A stretch of DNA of 64,000 nt, taken from contig OZ025793.1 of assembly GCA_964019425.1 (NCBI GenBank), forward strand, positions 1,302,001 to 1,366,000. The letters run 5' to 3'. Source of the DNA: Flectonema sp. DT1601. Its lineage: Eukaryota > Euglenozoa > Diplonemea > Diplonemida > Diplonemidae. Of this stretch, positions 38,908 through 52,397 are shown in pieces; position 1 is the stretch's first letter; each line of letters opens with the position of its first letter. The notes beneath the pieces were generated by a model that was given only the letters and a program-made list of their open reading frames with translations, did not search any database and had not been told where the DNA came from. The position numbers were made by a program, and so were the translations under genes.

Positions 38908-39999
38908 ATGTCAGCATCGAGCTCATCCCCCTGCAGGCAGATCACCATCTTTGATCCAATAAATAGGAAGCCTTATGAACTTACTTATGGAGGTGGTTCT
39001 GACTCTGAGATCTTAGAGACTGCTGGACTAGAGACTTACTTCAGAAATGTCGAAATGGGATGCAGAAAGAGAGCATTCTTATGTAAGAGATATCAAATGA
39101 AGCAGTGCAGGGCGAGGAAGAGATGTAATTCTATCCACGCTGACCGTGCTAAAATAGCAACACTTAGAGCTCAGTACCCAGGATGTGGAGGATTACCAGA
39201 TGGAGAAGCATTTCTTGACATCTACAGCGAGGAAGACAAAGACTACTTGTCTGTGTCAGTTGAACGGATTCGCAAGACTCGCGCTTCTGAAATTGGAGCC
39301 CTTGTTCTGTGTGCTGACAACAGCGACTGTGAAAGAAAAGAATCCTGTGATCGCATTCACATCGAGTCAGCTTATCTAAAGAGACTACGCACGATGCATA
39401 GAATGCCTTGTTGTGATCAACACGGTGAAGTAAACAGTGATCAGGTCCTCAGCCAAGAACGTCCGGATGCCGTACTTAGAGTGATGGATGACCACCAGAT
39501 CGCCCGGCTCCCAATCTGTTCTGCTGCTGAAACAAAAGGCCTTCGCGAATTGGCGGAAAGTGGAGATGTTGACATTCAGATCCCTCTCGACAGGATTTGC
39601 AGACTTCACCAAAGGAAGGCTTGTAAATGGGGACCTGAATGTAATAATATTCATATTTGTAGAAAGCACCAATTCGATCCAACTTCACCCGAAAGAGAAT
39701 GTACGAAAAGAAAGACTTCGTCAGAGTCACTCTCTACCAGTGCGAGTACAATCTATCTCGATTGTGAAGATGATAATGATTCTCGTAGGACTTCAAACTG
39801 TAGTTACTACTCAACACAAACAGCATTGGATTGGAATTCTGGTAAACGCTCCAGTGATGCTGATCGTCTTGAGAGTGATTGGTCAGTTACTTCTTACTCA
39901 CCTGAGGATGGTCCTTTAGCACCTTTATTGTTGTCATTCAGGTTGTCGTCACTTCCTTGTGGTGGAGTCAATGAATTTCACTCTGCCCTTGAGCAATAA
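38908..39999 (+). CDS. Triple CCCH zinc-finger protein
   Basis: 363 residues with three CCCH fingers: LCKRYQMKQCRARKRCNSIH (about 53-72, C-x7-C-x5-C-x3-H), LCADNSDCERKESCDRIH (about 135-152, C-x5-C-x5-C-x3-H) and CRLHQRKACKWGPECNNIH (about 232-250, C-x7-C-x5-C-x3-H). The C-terminal 110 residues are Ser-rich and likely disordered. CCCH fingers of this spacing bind single-stranded, often AU-rich RNA. In kinetoplastids, where control is mostly after transcription, such ZC3H proteins regulate mRNA decay and translation; that role here is inferred. Start ATG is 19 bases after the acceptor. No introns. Confidence 0.8.
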   Translation: MSASSSSPCRQITIFDPINRKPYELTYGGGSDSEILETAGLETYFRNVEMGCRKRAFLCKRYQMKQCRARKRCNSIHADRAKIATLRAQYPGCGGLPDGEAFLDIYSEEDKDYLSVSVERIRKTRASEIGALVLCADNSDCERKESCDRIHIESAYLKRLRTMHRMPCCDQHGEVNSDQVLSQERPDAVLRVMDDHQIARLPICSAAETKGLRELAESGDVDIQIPLDRICRLHQRKACKWGPECNNIHICRKHQFDPTSPERECTKRKTSSESLSTSASTIYLDCEDDNDSRRTSNCSYYSTQTALDWNSGKRSSDADRLESDWSVTSYSPEDGPLAPLLLSFRLSSLPCGGVNEFHSALEQ

Positions 40000-42900
40000 A
40001 TAAATATACAATTAGATTCTTATGACTGGTAGGCTGCCTATGACTGGACTCAATTACTTTTTTCAATGTGCCATTGGAACTCCGCGGCATTGAACTTGGT
40101 TTGAACATTAAACAAAATAAAAAAGAAATTTGGGAACCTCTCTTATTGTCTGATTAAAAATCAGGTTCGGTTTTTTTCTTTTCTTTTTCTTTTTTTTTTT
40201 TTTTTTTTTTTCTTGTTGTTCTTGCTAAATACCGGGTCACTCGAAAAAAAAACAAAAGAATGGGAAAAAAAAAAAAAAAAAAAAAAAAAAATTTAATAAA
40301 TAAATTAAAGCAAACTATTAATAAAAGACAGTCCATCCTTAGAAAAAAAAGGCAACCTTCAGGCTGTCTTACATTGCAGCAGGATCTTTTTTTAAAGAAA
40401 ACTGTTGCCTCTTGAAACTGAGAACGACCTCTTTATTGTACGAGTTTTGTCAGCATGTACACCCATTATAGTTGAGTGAGTTGGCTGACGTTAAAGATGG
40501 TAACAATGCTGTTTTTATTCACTGGCATAGCTTGCGCTATGCCACAAAAATATGCATTTTGAGGTCGAGGTTTAGGTGGTAAGACAGAGGGGGAAAAAAA
40601 GGAGAGAAAAATCTGGCTTTACACTTACCAACGTTTCGTTTCTTTCGTTCATTTTTTTTTTTTTTTTTTTTTTTTTTTTGTTCTTGGATAGTTTTTTTAT
40701 TTATTTTTATTTCCCCTCTTTTTTTTATGTGCATTTTTTTAATTCTTGTTTTAAATAAAAAAAAAAAAAAAAAAAATATTTAATTTTACATTTTTTTCAA
40801 CCTCTCCTATTTTCTTCTTCTTCTTCTTCTTCTTCTTCTTCTTCATGAGGTTCTTACTTCGATGCGATGCGTACTCACCTCCTTAAGGATCAGTTTGTTT
40901 GTTATTACTTTCTCGCAGCGTTTTTAAAATTCGAAGAGAAGAAATAATTCGCGAAAAGGTATTCGGCTTGGGGCTGAAAAAAAATTAAGAAAAAAAATAT
41001 CTGTTAAGAGGTTCAATGCCAAAACTTAATTATTTTGCTTTTCGAAAAACAAACCAAACCTTTGTGTGAGGGAGTACGTATCTTGCTTTTAGTGTGCACA
41101 AACAGAATTCTTCACTAATATATATCTCACACGCAAGGGTGTTGTCTATTGGCTGAAAGATTTTGCCAATTAGAGGGGCACTCGGCGAATTGGTAATATT
41201 TAGGGGTAATGTTCTGCTTCGATTTGTGCATCAAAAAAAAACAATTAAAAAAAAAAAAGTAGTTCCTTTTTTTTATTTTTTTTTTTTTTTTTTCGACTGG
41301 TCGATTGCTTTTCCTCCTAATCTCCTCAGCTTATGGTCCGACCGATCCTTGAAGTGGTTTCGCTCTCTTTTATTAAAGGATGTTTAACTTTAAGTTTTTC
41401 AAAGTAGACTTCCAGATCAAATCTATTCGTTTTAATGTATGTACGGCATGTATTGATATATAAGACGCTGTGGTTGATCCTCTTTTTACGCAGTTTTTCT
41501 TTTATTATTTTATTTTTTTCTACTCCTTTTTTTTTTTTTTTTTTTTTTTTTTGTAATACCTTTTTATATCTTTTATTCTCATTCTATTGAACGTGAAAAC
41601 TCTCTGACTTTTGGTTTTTTTTGTTTGACTGAATTCTCTTGTATGTGTGAGTCGTTTTGTGTGGCTTGTTTTTTATTCCTTGGAGTGGGTCCTACTATTG
41701 ATGTATAGTTTTAAACTTATGGCTGTTAAAGTAAAGGTTGGGAGGTTTGAATCTGTAAATAGGGTAACCTCCTCAAACTTTTTTTTTTCTTTTTTTAAAA
41801 TTATTGATAATCGGATCAGAAGTCGAAGTTGGCCATACAAAAAAAAAAAGAAAATGGAAATAGCTGACCAATTCTTCCCTTTGCGTCCAAACTGGCACTC
41901 GGTGGCCTGTTGAACTAACTTTTCAGCGTTCACTTATATTTACAGTCCCTTTTTTTTTTTTTTCTCTTCATTCTAAAAACACTGTTAGCTATTTTTTCCT
42001 TTTTTCCCTTTTCATTGTTGACTTATCACTATGCCTAACTTAAAAAAAAAAAAAAAAATAAATAAATAACCACAGTTATATGAGGTGGGACTGAGAAGTC
42101 AATTGTACGAGAGAGTGGTTTGACTTTTCTGATTTTCAATATGTATAATAACTTATTGAATCCTACCATTGTTTTTATCTATTTTGCTTCAAGGCGTAGA
42201 CACCTTGATCTATTTCCCTTAGCAAAATAATCTAAAAAAAAAAAAAATAATAATTATCCAAAATAACAACAATTTGAGAGCAGCCAGCTACCTTTATTGT
42301 AAGCAGTCTTTTTGGGAGAAGGTTTTTGCCTGTCTTATTCTTTTGTTAAATGGGAAAAGGGAGGAGGGGAAGAGGTGAACTTCGACGGTGATTAATCAAC
42401 TATTTGAGTTAAATTTCTGTTTTTTTTTTTTCTTCTTTTTTTCTTTTTTAATAAGCGAATCAATTGTCTGGTTAACCTCTTCCCTTTGTACTGAGAGGGA
42501 AGGATCTCTAAAACAGTTTTTAGTAGCTGTCTTTACCCAACAAAAGAACAGTTTTCTCACACCTTAGTTAGCAGGATGATAGACCTTAGTGTCTTTCTTT
42601 CCTTGTGGTAAAAAAAAAAAAAAATGAAAAAAACACAACGATAATGCTCAATATTTTTTTTTGTCACTTCGTTGGTTTGTTGAAATGCAGCAAAAAGTGC
42701 ATCAGAGGGCACCTTTTTTTTTTTTTTTTCTTTTTTTTTAAATTTTTTTTTTTTTTTTTATTTTGAGATTTTTCTCTTAAGAAAATGTTAATTAAAATCA
42801 AGAAAAAAAATTGGAATCTTTTTTTTTCTTATTCCCCCCCGTAAGGAGCAAGACTTCGGTGTCTGTCCATTTGTCCCCCGACCTTTGCAACGATTGAAAT

Positions 42901-45583
42901 CCGAGGTTTTCGATGAATTCGGACTCCCATTTCATCGCAGCTACAAAATTAACTTAAAAAGGCATCAATCCGTGTTGGGTGTTTAAAACTTACGTCGGAA
43001 TGTCGTTAACTGGGTGCCCCGAAGGGCCCCTGTGAGCTACTGTAAGTGATTTCTCTGTTGCGCTCGCAAGCAACCACCCTATACAAACAGGTTGATAGAT
43101 TGAAGGCGTGGACTCAAGTCTGATTGACTAACAGGATTCGTTATCCTCATCAACGGGTATCAAGTATTGCTTCTTACGTGATTCCTGTTTGTAAAATAAT
43201 CTCATTTTTATTGTACATGAAATTAATGATAGTTTACTGAGTAAGTAAACACAAAAAGTTGGAGGAGCACATTTTGTATTAAAATAATCCAAAAGAATAA
43301 CTTAACTGTCACATGGAAGTGGCAAACGTCGAGCCCGTTCTCGTACGGTGCATTCGCTTGTCGTTTCCTTTCTCATTCAAATATTGCCTTCGATGAAGCA
43401 ATGAATAATGACCTTCAAGGTATCGAAACATTCGTTCCTCTTCTAATTATTCAAATTGAGGATGTTGAAGTGGCGTTCTCGCCATGTAAATTGATTTATT
43501 ATTTTACTGCAAAACGGAAGGATGTGTTCATTCTTTTGCTCCCCTAATTCTCCTTTCAACAGGTAGTTAAGGTTTGATCCAGTCACTCGCTTGTTGAAAT
43601 TATTTTCTGGTTCGTTGCTGCCAGTCCCGATATGTCTTTCACACTCCGTGCCGAACAGAAAAATCTTTTCCGTTTTATCTTCCATTTCTTAAACTGTTTA
43701 GTTGTGGAGTAAAAAGGGAAAGGAGTTGTTCGATTTGTCTTTTATTGAACCTGTTTTGATTAATTCCCTCGTACCACAAGATGGGTTTTGTTATTTATGT
43801 TTGCACTGATGCTGTTGCTCAGTTGTGGTCTGGTGTATTGTATTATGATGTTCATTCCTTTATTGGGAACTATCACACTTGACGTGTCTGATTTAACTTG
43901 TGGATCAGTAATCACAGTCTGTTGTTACAAAACTTGTGACTAAGATGAGGTCCCCGAATGTGGAAATTAAGAATCTCTCGATTCCTCACTCGGTGCGTCC
44001 CGCTCGCGAGTGTCTCGTCAAGTCGTGAGCATCAAATTCCTTTCGTTTATTGCCCTGACTTGCCTGTGGTAGCACTCAATTGTATGCAGAAAAGATACCA
44101 TCCATCTTGTTAATTTATTTATTTTTAGAATCAAAATACGTTTTCTCTACGACGTTGTTGCAGAACAGGTCGTCAATCAACCCCGTGTGGGAGTCGACAT
44201 ACAATTCGAAGCCTCAGATTTCCATCCGTACTTATCCTTGGCATAGCGGATATGATGACCTTGTAGGATGTTATAAATAAAGTGTGATTTATGAACCATT
44301 TTTTAAGTTTAAAAACTATAGACCAGTTCCAGGAGATATGATTTTTGGTGCAATGCAGTTGTTTTATATATATTTTTCATTCAGTTTAGCTGGTTTTTTT
44401 TTTTTTTTTTTTTCTTTTCTTGTTTTTAAACCGGCTCACAAATTAATTGTTATTTCTGGAAAATTGTTTTTATTTGAGCCACCAACGAGTTAAGAGTCGC
44501 AGCTACAGAAAATGTAATCGAACCTTGTGTGAAACTCACGCTGTGGGGTGCAGTTTTTTCTTAGCAACCCTGTCATATCGCTGGGGCTATTTAAAAAAGC
44601 TTCTTGTTCCTTTCTTTTGACGATGGTGGCAACGTCCACATTCCTTTGCCGACGATTGGTGAGAGGCTTGCTAGGAAGTCTCTTACGGGTCAAAGCAACG
44701 GAGTTTCTAATTAACCAGCTGTTGGCTATTTGTTTCTTGAAAATTAATCTATATATACCAAAATACTATTATTTCCCTCTCCTTTAAGGTTTTTTTTTTT
44801 TTTAATTTCTTTATTTTTTCACGTATTCAGTCGGTTTCTTATTTTTTCTACCCAATAATGACTTAGATTCTACTGGGAACTAAGTGTGAGCGTGCCTATC
44901 AATTCGTTGTACGGTTTTTTCAAGATGTCTACCTTTTAATTAAAAAAAAAATTTAATTCAAAATTAAAAAAAATATTCCCTTAACCCCACCTGTTGGAGG
45001 TTTAATCATTTGATCCGACTGACTTCGATGAATATTAATAATTTATGAAGAATAAAATCAGAGGTGGGGGGAAAAAAAAATCTAAAAAAAAATAAAAAAA
45101 TATTCACTAATTAATGTTCTATTTCTGGTAAAATTATAAGTACTTTTTTTTTTTTTTTTTAATTGCGTGTGGTTGCTTAATAAAAAATGGTTCTCAAATA
45201 ATAACTGTCACACACAAGAGATTTACATTTAACCTCGATCTGAATAGATGGAAGTATTTTTTTTCATGTGTTCTTAATACATTTCACGTGATTGCGACAC
45301 GCGATATCCACCGGTTCTTGTGTTTCTTTCTTTTATGGTTTTTTACTTTATCCAAGTATTTGTTTTCCACCTTCTCACTGCTTATTTATTTATTTTATTG
45401 TTATTGTTTTATTCAATCAAACAATTCTGCTTTGGTACTCTAATTGTGGAACTGTTTCAGAAGATAACGCGGGCAGTCATTGCCTTGCAACAGAATTTGT
45501 GTTGTGTTAAAATTCTGTATTTGATGGAGTTCAGGAAGATTAAAAAAAAAAAACATTGTCCATCTGAATTATATTTAGAAAAC

Positions 45584-45618
<35 letters not shown>

Positions 45619-46428
45619 CAGCCAACCGTCGCTGCGGCTTCTTTCTTAGTTCCTTTTCTTATATCTACTTATAATATCTGCGCTACATGCTTCTTACCCC
45701 TGTTGCAGTTCGGGTTAGCAAGACACCCAACCCAATGGTCTTTGTTAGATATGTTTTAGTCTTTTTGATTTAATCTTTTTCTTGTCTCTCTCTCTTTTTT
45801 TTCCTTTCTTTTCTTTCTTTTCTTCTTTTTTTCGTTGAAAGAGAAGGATGGAGGAGGAGTATTGCAGAGGCTTATCGAAGGTTCGCTTTCGATGACCAGT
45901 AGTCACACTCAATACGAAAAATCGAAATTCATTAATTGATAAATACTTTCACATGTCTTTGCTGCGTTGCAGATGTTGGTGGCAGTTGTCTTGCGTGCTG
46001 TTCTTTTCGCAGCAGCTGGTAACCTCCTTCCATTAAACTCATTCAGAATTAATACCGCTGTTACCATGAAAAACTCTCAGAAAAGACTCCTTGTTAATGT
46101 GTTCTCTGTACGTTGTAGTTTTCATTCAACGACTCCTTGCGTATTGAACAAGTGACGTCGGTAAATCATTTGAGGGCAGTTCCTTTGTGAGGAAATGCGA
46201 ATTATGTTATGCTGCAGATTAAATAAAACAGGTTTTCTTACCGTGTTTACAGACCAAGATTGGAAGTCTTGATTGTATTATTTCTCTTTGATGAAAAATT
46301 GATTTTGTTGACAATGCATTTTCTATTTTTCGACATTCTTTTTCTTTCCCCGTTCTTCTAAGTTTCCTTCATTAAGCCAAGGAACATGGATTTTTATTAA
46401 GTTTTCTGTGCAATCAAGAAAACGTGTT
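40000..46428. other. Gene desert, part 1
   Basis: No convincing gene in 6.4 kb. Dense poly(A)/poly(T) runs of 12-30 bases (for example 40190-40211, 40267-40291, 40652-40679, 41531-41552), a (TTC)n tract at 40812-40844, and GC-richer islands. The island at 42841-43090 has stems CGATGAA/TTCATCG (about 42912-42937) and ACTTAC/GTAAGT (about 42989-43048); another at about 43986-44030 has CACTCG/CGAGTG. A 60-codon ORF at 45973 with a signal-like start directly after a CAG is possible but weak. Confidence 0.5.
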
Positions 46429-46740
46429 TGGAAACTGGCTGGTCCAGTCTTCTATGTCGTCTTTCCCGACATTTCATCAACTTATTGTCCTCAATTTTTA
46501 GTTTTTCTGCGGTAGAAACTCTTCTTCCGTCTTGCTCCTTGAAATGACTTAGCCAACACTAATAATCTAATCATTGGCGCGAATATCCAGTACTCCCAGT
46601 ATACGCCAAATTCTAGATTTGCTTCAGTCAAACGATTCTATAACGTGAAGGTGAAAAAAACGATTTTTCTTTTTTTCCTTAGCTTGAAACACTGTGCCAC
46701 CAGATTTAACTCAGAATTGTGTTCTTTTTTGGTTTTTTTT
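46429..46740. repeat. Dispersed ~315-bp repeat, copy 2
   Basis: Partner of 1010-1325; high identity over the full length, with both short stems kept (ATGTCG/CGACAT). It runs into a longer poly(T) tract here than in copy 1. Confidence 0.75.
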
Positions 46741-47815
46741 TTTTTTTTTTTTTTTGTTCTTATTTTTGGTTTAGACCGTTGGTTGGCAGCGCATATATTT
46801 CCCTGACCAAGGAAAGCTCGTGCGCACAAGCAAAAAAACTTCTTGTTTTCTACCTTTCTTTTTTTGTTTTGAAATCGATCTCTAACTCATTTTTCAGATG
46901 ACTCTCTAATTAAAAACAACATAAGGTAGTCGACTGTTGGCATCAACTTTGCTTTTCCTCAAAATAGTTTATCTCTTTTGCTGGGTTTGGTGAGCCTCAA
47001 CCATCATAGAGGATGGTGGTGGTGGTTCACAAAATATTTTACTTTTCTTAGATTGGTTTGATTCGATGCTTGTCTTGTCTGTACACGAGAGTCTTGCAGC
47101 GGTATTGTTACTTTATTACTGACTGCTGAGTATCTGTTCTTTTCGAATCTTGGAATATATTGGTGTCGCAGTATCTCTACTACTAACTTTGATCACAGGA
47201 AGTTGTACTGACTGTGATATGAAGATAGCCTGTGAGATTACGTAACTGTTCCTCCTGTGGTGAGGTGATTTTATATAAAGTTGTTAACAAATAGTGTCTC
47301 GAAGATTTCGAGTTTTCCCCTCTTTTTTTTTTTCCTTTTTCTCTTTTTATTCTTTTGATTGAGAAGTTTACTTTTTGTAAATATTTTCTCATTCTCCACA
47401 TCAAAACGAAAGGACTAAAGAACAGTGAGTCTTTTTTAAACAAAAGATTTCCCTTCATTCTTAACGTTAAGCTAGTTTTATAACATGAACCTGTTACGCT
47501 TCCGAATTCAGTTGGAGTCCCACTTTTTCTTTTCTTTTTGATGTGTCATTTCAACTTATTTCACTCCGTCTCTTCGGAGTTGGTACAGTGGCAACACATA
47601 GGGTTCAAGTTAACTCATTGTTTTTTTTTTGAAACATTTTTTGTACTTTGTCATTTTTTTCCCAAATGAGAGCCGAGCGGTTTAGTTTATTCATGGAGCT
47701 GGTTAAGTAGTCGCGGCCGTTTTTGGTGTTGTGGTCAGGTAGAGTTGGGAAATTCTTACATGCACATAATATGTTTTTTAAAAAAAAAAAATAGTATTTT
47801 TTTTCCTCTTCCCCT
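46741..47815. other. Gene desert, part 2
   Basis: T-rich; no gene or repeat recognised between the dispersed repeat and the tandem array. Confidence 0.5.
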
Positions 47816-48494
47816 CCCCTGCGCTTCGTGTAATAATGTTCTTATTTTTTCACATTTATTTTAATTTACAGCTGTTTTTCGCTGTTACGGTGGCGTAGGC
47901 AAGAGGTGCTCAACTACGTTCACGTGGCTTCCACCAAAGACACCAGGCAATGTTCAATTGCCTCCTGTTTCATGGTGACAGTACTTTTATTTTTTGTGCA
48001 AAGACTTGCAGTATTCTTCCCAGAAATATCCTTTCGTATCGTATCAAATTTCCCCTGCGCTTCGTGTAATAATGTTCTTATTTTTTCACATTTATTTTAA
48101 TTTACAGCTGTTTTTCACTGTTACGGTAGCGTAGGCAAGAGGTGCTCAACTACGTTCACGTAAAGAAACCAGGCAAATGTTCAATTGCCTCCTGTTTCAT
48201 GGTGACAGTACTTTTATTTTTTGTGCAAAGACTTGCAGTATTCTTCCCAGATAAATCCTTTCGTATCGTATCAAATTTCCCTGCGCTTCGTGTAATAATG
48301 TTCTTATTTTTTCACATTTATTTTAATTTACAGCTGTTTTTCACTTTCCACCAAAGAAACCAGGCAAATGTTCAATTACCTACTGTTTCATGGTGACAGT
48401 ACTTTTATTTTTTGTGCATAGACTTGCAGTATTCTTCCCAGATAAATCTTTTCGTATCGTATCAAATTTCCCCTGCGCTTCGTGTAATAATGTC
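47816..48494 (+). repeat. Tandem array of three ~190-236-bp units plus a partial fourth
   Basis: Units start at CCCTGCGCTTCGTGTAATAATG: 47816, 48052 and 48278-48279, with a partial fourth from 48471. Lengths are about 236, 226 and 192 bp; unit 3 lacks the segment with GTAGCGTAGGCAAGAGGTGC. Each unit contains TTTATTTTAATTTACAG, which resembles a 3' splice site, and the stretch TTTCATGGTGACAGTAC. A single related copy lies at 33403-33628. Confidence 0.85.
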
Positions 48495-51400
48495 ATTTGT
48501 TTGAAAGTTTGAGTATTTCTTTCTTTTTTTTTATTCTCTAATTCCTATTTTCAGGGGTTCGATCTACTGTTTTGTCGTTTTTGAGTATTCAGTGTTATTT
48601 TTTTTAAATTTCTTTTTTTTTTTTTGTATCTTTTTATACTTCCCCCAAAACAAAAAAAAAAAAAAAGAAAAAAGAAAAAACTGGAAAAAAAAAAAAAACT
48701 ATTCCTTTTTCAGAGCAAAAGGATACTATTCTGCGAGAAAAAAAAAAAAAAACATTTTTATTCGTTCAGGTAATAGTAAAAAAAAAAAAGAAAAATTTCA
48801 ATTCCTCGTGCCCTAACCTTTGATTTATCATGCAATATATTATATTATTTTGTTTTGTTTTGTTTTCTTGAGCCGAAAACCGCACAGTGGGTGTCAAAGA
48901 CCCTTCTGTTTTTTTTTTTTCCTTTTTTTTTTTCATTATTTTTTTTCATTCTATAAATTGTATAAAAAAAAAAAAACAGAAAAGTTAATCTCAATTTTAG
49001 TTACCGTATCTATCTTAATCATCTATCTTAATCTAATTAATGAATCTACAGAGACTTTTAGGGACTGCAGTTATCTTGAACGTTCTGTATAACTTTCAGG
49101 TCCGTCTCTCCTCCCCCGGCTTTTAAAAGCTAATTTCTTAATCTATTAATTAGCTGTATCTATACGAATTATTAACAAGATAATAAGAGCAAGTTAAACT
49201 TTTTTTTTTTTTTTTTTCTTGATGTTTATTTTGCTACCTTGTTATTTGCCATTGTGAGGGCGGTGCCTTTTTTTGTTTTCAAAAAAAAAAAAAAAGGTTT
49301 ACCGTTGGATTCTGTTTTTTGAAAACCATATTTGGCATCAAGAGCATCTCACTTTTTTTTTAATGATATAAATTTATTAGTTTTACGCAATATTCGTGAT
49401 GCTGGTTTTTTTTTCTTCTCTTTCTTCTTCTTTTTTCTTGTATAAGAGATAAAAAGGTGTGTTGGTTTCACACCACCCAACGCAAGGAAACGGTAGTCGA
49501 TACCTCCCGTTCTCGTCAGCCTGAGTACGGCTTTCCACTGTTCATATGTCACACTACTATTATAAATGAATTACTTCTCGTTATTCAGAATTTGCGCGTT
49601 GAGGGACGCTTTTTAATTAAATATTTGAAAGGAGAGCTCATTTTTATGAGGCTGTCGAATCAGCCCTCCAAACCTGTCCCTGGGGAACTAAAAGAATTTT
49701 GCCTTGAGGGGCTAACTATGAGATTATTACCTGCAGCATTTTTTTTGTGTTAGAAAAAAAAAAAAAAAAAAAAGGATGAAAAATAAAATCCTGGTCCAAG
49801 TAATGTTTTTTCATTTTTTTTTTTGAAAATGCTTGCTTGTTTTGACCGCTACCGGCAACTAATACGCCTGATTTCGTGGATAGCTTCTTGAATGAATCAC
49901 CGAAATCTCGTAATCAGCCATCGTTCTCAAAGCTTTTCGTTTTGTTCATTTTTTTTTCTTTCTCTTCTTATTTTATTATTCTGTTTTAGCCTGTTTGCAG
50001 TTCCGACATATACATTTAACAACAAAAGATCTTCTGAGGTGTAATTGCTTTTTCTCAAGTTGTGTTGCTATGATGCCTTTTTAGCTTTGGCGACAAGGCT
50101 TGCAGAAATGTCTCGTCATTCTGAGTAATTGCTAGTTGCCTACGCAACTCTAACAACTCCGTGAAAAACGGTAAAAGTAAACAAAAAAAAAAAAAAAAAT
50201 AATAATAACTCTCTCTGCGATTCCTTTTTTATTTCCTTTTTTTTTTTTCAAAAAAAAAAAAAACAATCAACTTTGTTGTCTGGTCATAGTGGAAAAAAAA
50301 AAATGATATCAACACAAAGTGGTTTTGTAGAAATCAAGAAAGTTGGCAGCGTGAATATCTATACGCAGTCATTCAATAAGACGCAAGACTCTTTTTTTAA
50401 GAAGCGAACTCAACACTTCTTTTCTTCATTCAACTTGTGGTAATAAGTTCTCACAGATCGGAAAGATTTTATTTTTCATTAATGCAATAAAAAACGTTGA
50501 TTCCTTTTTATACTTTCTATCGTAGGATTGCGAGTGTGAACTCACAGACTCGTCCATTGTAAGGTTGGTACTCCCAACAGGATTGGTTAGACGATGTGCA
50601 ACACACAAGTGATATTAATAATCGGAAGTAAATCGCGTACACAGTCTGGTAGGCACAATAACGCAAGTACGTCCGCATTTAGTACTTTTTTTTCTTTCTT
50701 GTCATTTATTCTATTATTCTGTCTCTCTCTTCTTGCGGGATTATTTGTTTCCGATTGCTGCATATTGTCACCTTATTGAATTGTCTTCAAGGTGTGATAC
50801 TTTTTGAGTTAAAATAAATAGTTTCACTCACTAATTATTCTCAACGCAGAACAACTTGCTCAAGGGAGCTGTGTTATTGCTGTTGGGTTTCCTGTTAGAT
50901 TGTGTTCTTGTTTTTGGAAAGCAGGCTTCTCGTTGGCTGCTTTCCAAGCATAAGAAGTCTCTGATGGTGAACAGTTAGTGATTAAAAAACTTATCTTTTC
51001 TCTTCTTGCTGAATGTTTCATGGGTGATAAAGTGATCCATTGATGGTCGACCTCTAAGAAATAACAAACAAACAAACTTACTCAAACTCGAGTGGACAGG
51101 ATTCGTCAAATCTGTAAAAGCTTACGTTTTTTGAGTTTAGTTAGTAATCCCTCAACTCTTTTTTTTTTTTCCTCAATTTTCCTTCATCCCCTCTGTTTCT
51201 AAATTTTTCTTATTTTTCGAGTTATAAACTCGTTCTGATAACAACACAAAAAATAAATGAAACGTGGTAGTGGACATCCTCCATTACAAGGCACGCGTTC
51301 TACACAACTACTTTTTGAAAGAATTTTTTTTTTTTTTTTTTTTGTCATTCTAAATAGTGTGTTCATCTGCACTCTTTGAGACTTTTTAGTAACAAAAAAA

Positions 51401-52359
51401 AAACAATAAATCTGTGTCTTCATCAAGGTAGATTTCCAGCGAACCTTTCTCTGACTTCACAAACAAACAAAACAAACGTCGTTCCTTTTTTTTCGTAAAA
51501 CGTGAGCTGAGTAAATTTAAAACGTATTATCAACAGCCATTAGATGACAATGTAGTCGACTGGTACGATTTCTTGGGATTAACGTCCGTTCCGAAGACGT
51601 GAAGGTTGACTTTTTCTTTTTGGGTGATACAAGTCTTTCAGTTCACTCGTACGATTTGTTTCAATTAAGTAGATTAGGTTATGCGTTTTTTTTTTGAGAA
51701 AAATGAAATAAAAAAGAAACAGAAAAATGAGCGAATTTTGCCAAAAGAAAAAAAAAAAAAAAAAATAACTACATGGATTACTATCAGAATGTAGTTTTAC
51801 GCTCTGAGTTTTTGCGAGATTTTATTGGTTGCGTGTTTATAGTGAATTTCTTTCCTTGTCGGTTAGCCTATCCTTTATTCTCATACTTTTCAGCAAGTTA
51901 GTTGAATGGTAGTAATTTATAGCAGAAAACCATTATTTATTTGATGTCCATTGATTTGTTTATTCTGGTGACTTCCCCGCTGTACTAAATCGATAAAATT
52001 TGATTTTTTGTCGTCAAAAAAAAAAAAAAAAAAAAACCTGCAATTTTTATAATGCGGATGTGTTTTTTATTTAAAAAAAAAAAAAAAAAAAATTATATAA
52101 ACCAGGTAGGGTCCATTGTCGCTGTGAGTCACCTGGTGCTCATAATACAGCAGCGTTTGGAAATAATTAAACTAACTATCGCGAAAATAAATTATTTTGT
52201 AGGGATTTTTCTTTTTTTTTTTTATGAAAATTTTTATTGTTCTTTTTCTTTTGTGAGTCCTCATACTTTTTTTTTTTTTTTTTATAGACAAGTATATCGA
52301 ACCACATCCCCCTCCCCATCTTTTTTTAAAATTATCAATTTTGTTTCCAGCAAAGAAGG

Positions 52360-52397
<38 letters not shown>

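Noticed and set aside
45973-46155. Small secreted peptide gene starting right after a CAG
   Set aside because: Only 60 codons with a hydrophobic start; the pyrimidine tract before it is weak. Kept as a remark in the desert entry.
33472-48396. ORFs inside the tandem and dispersed repeat units (LNYVHV...)
   Set aside because: The frame shifts between units and composition changes are not limited to third positions, so no sign of selection on a protein.
49457-49753. 98-codon ORF as a gene
   Set aside because: No family resemblance, no clear acceptor, ends in a T-run; length is not remarkable for this composition.
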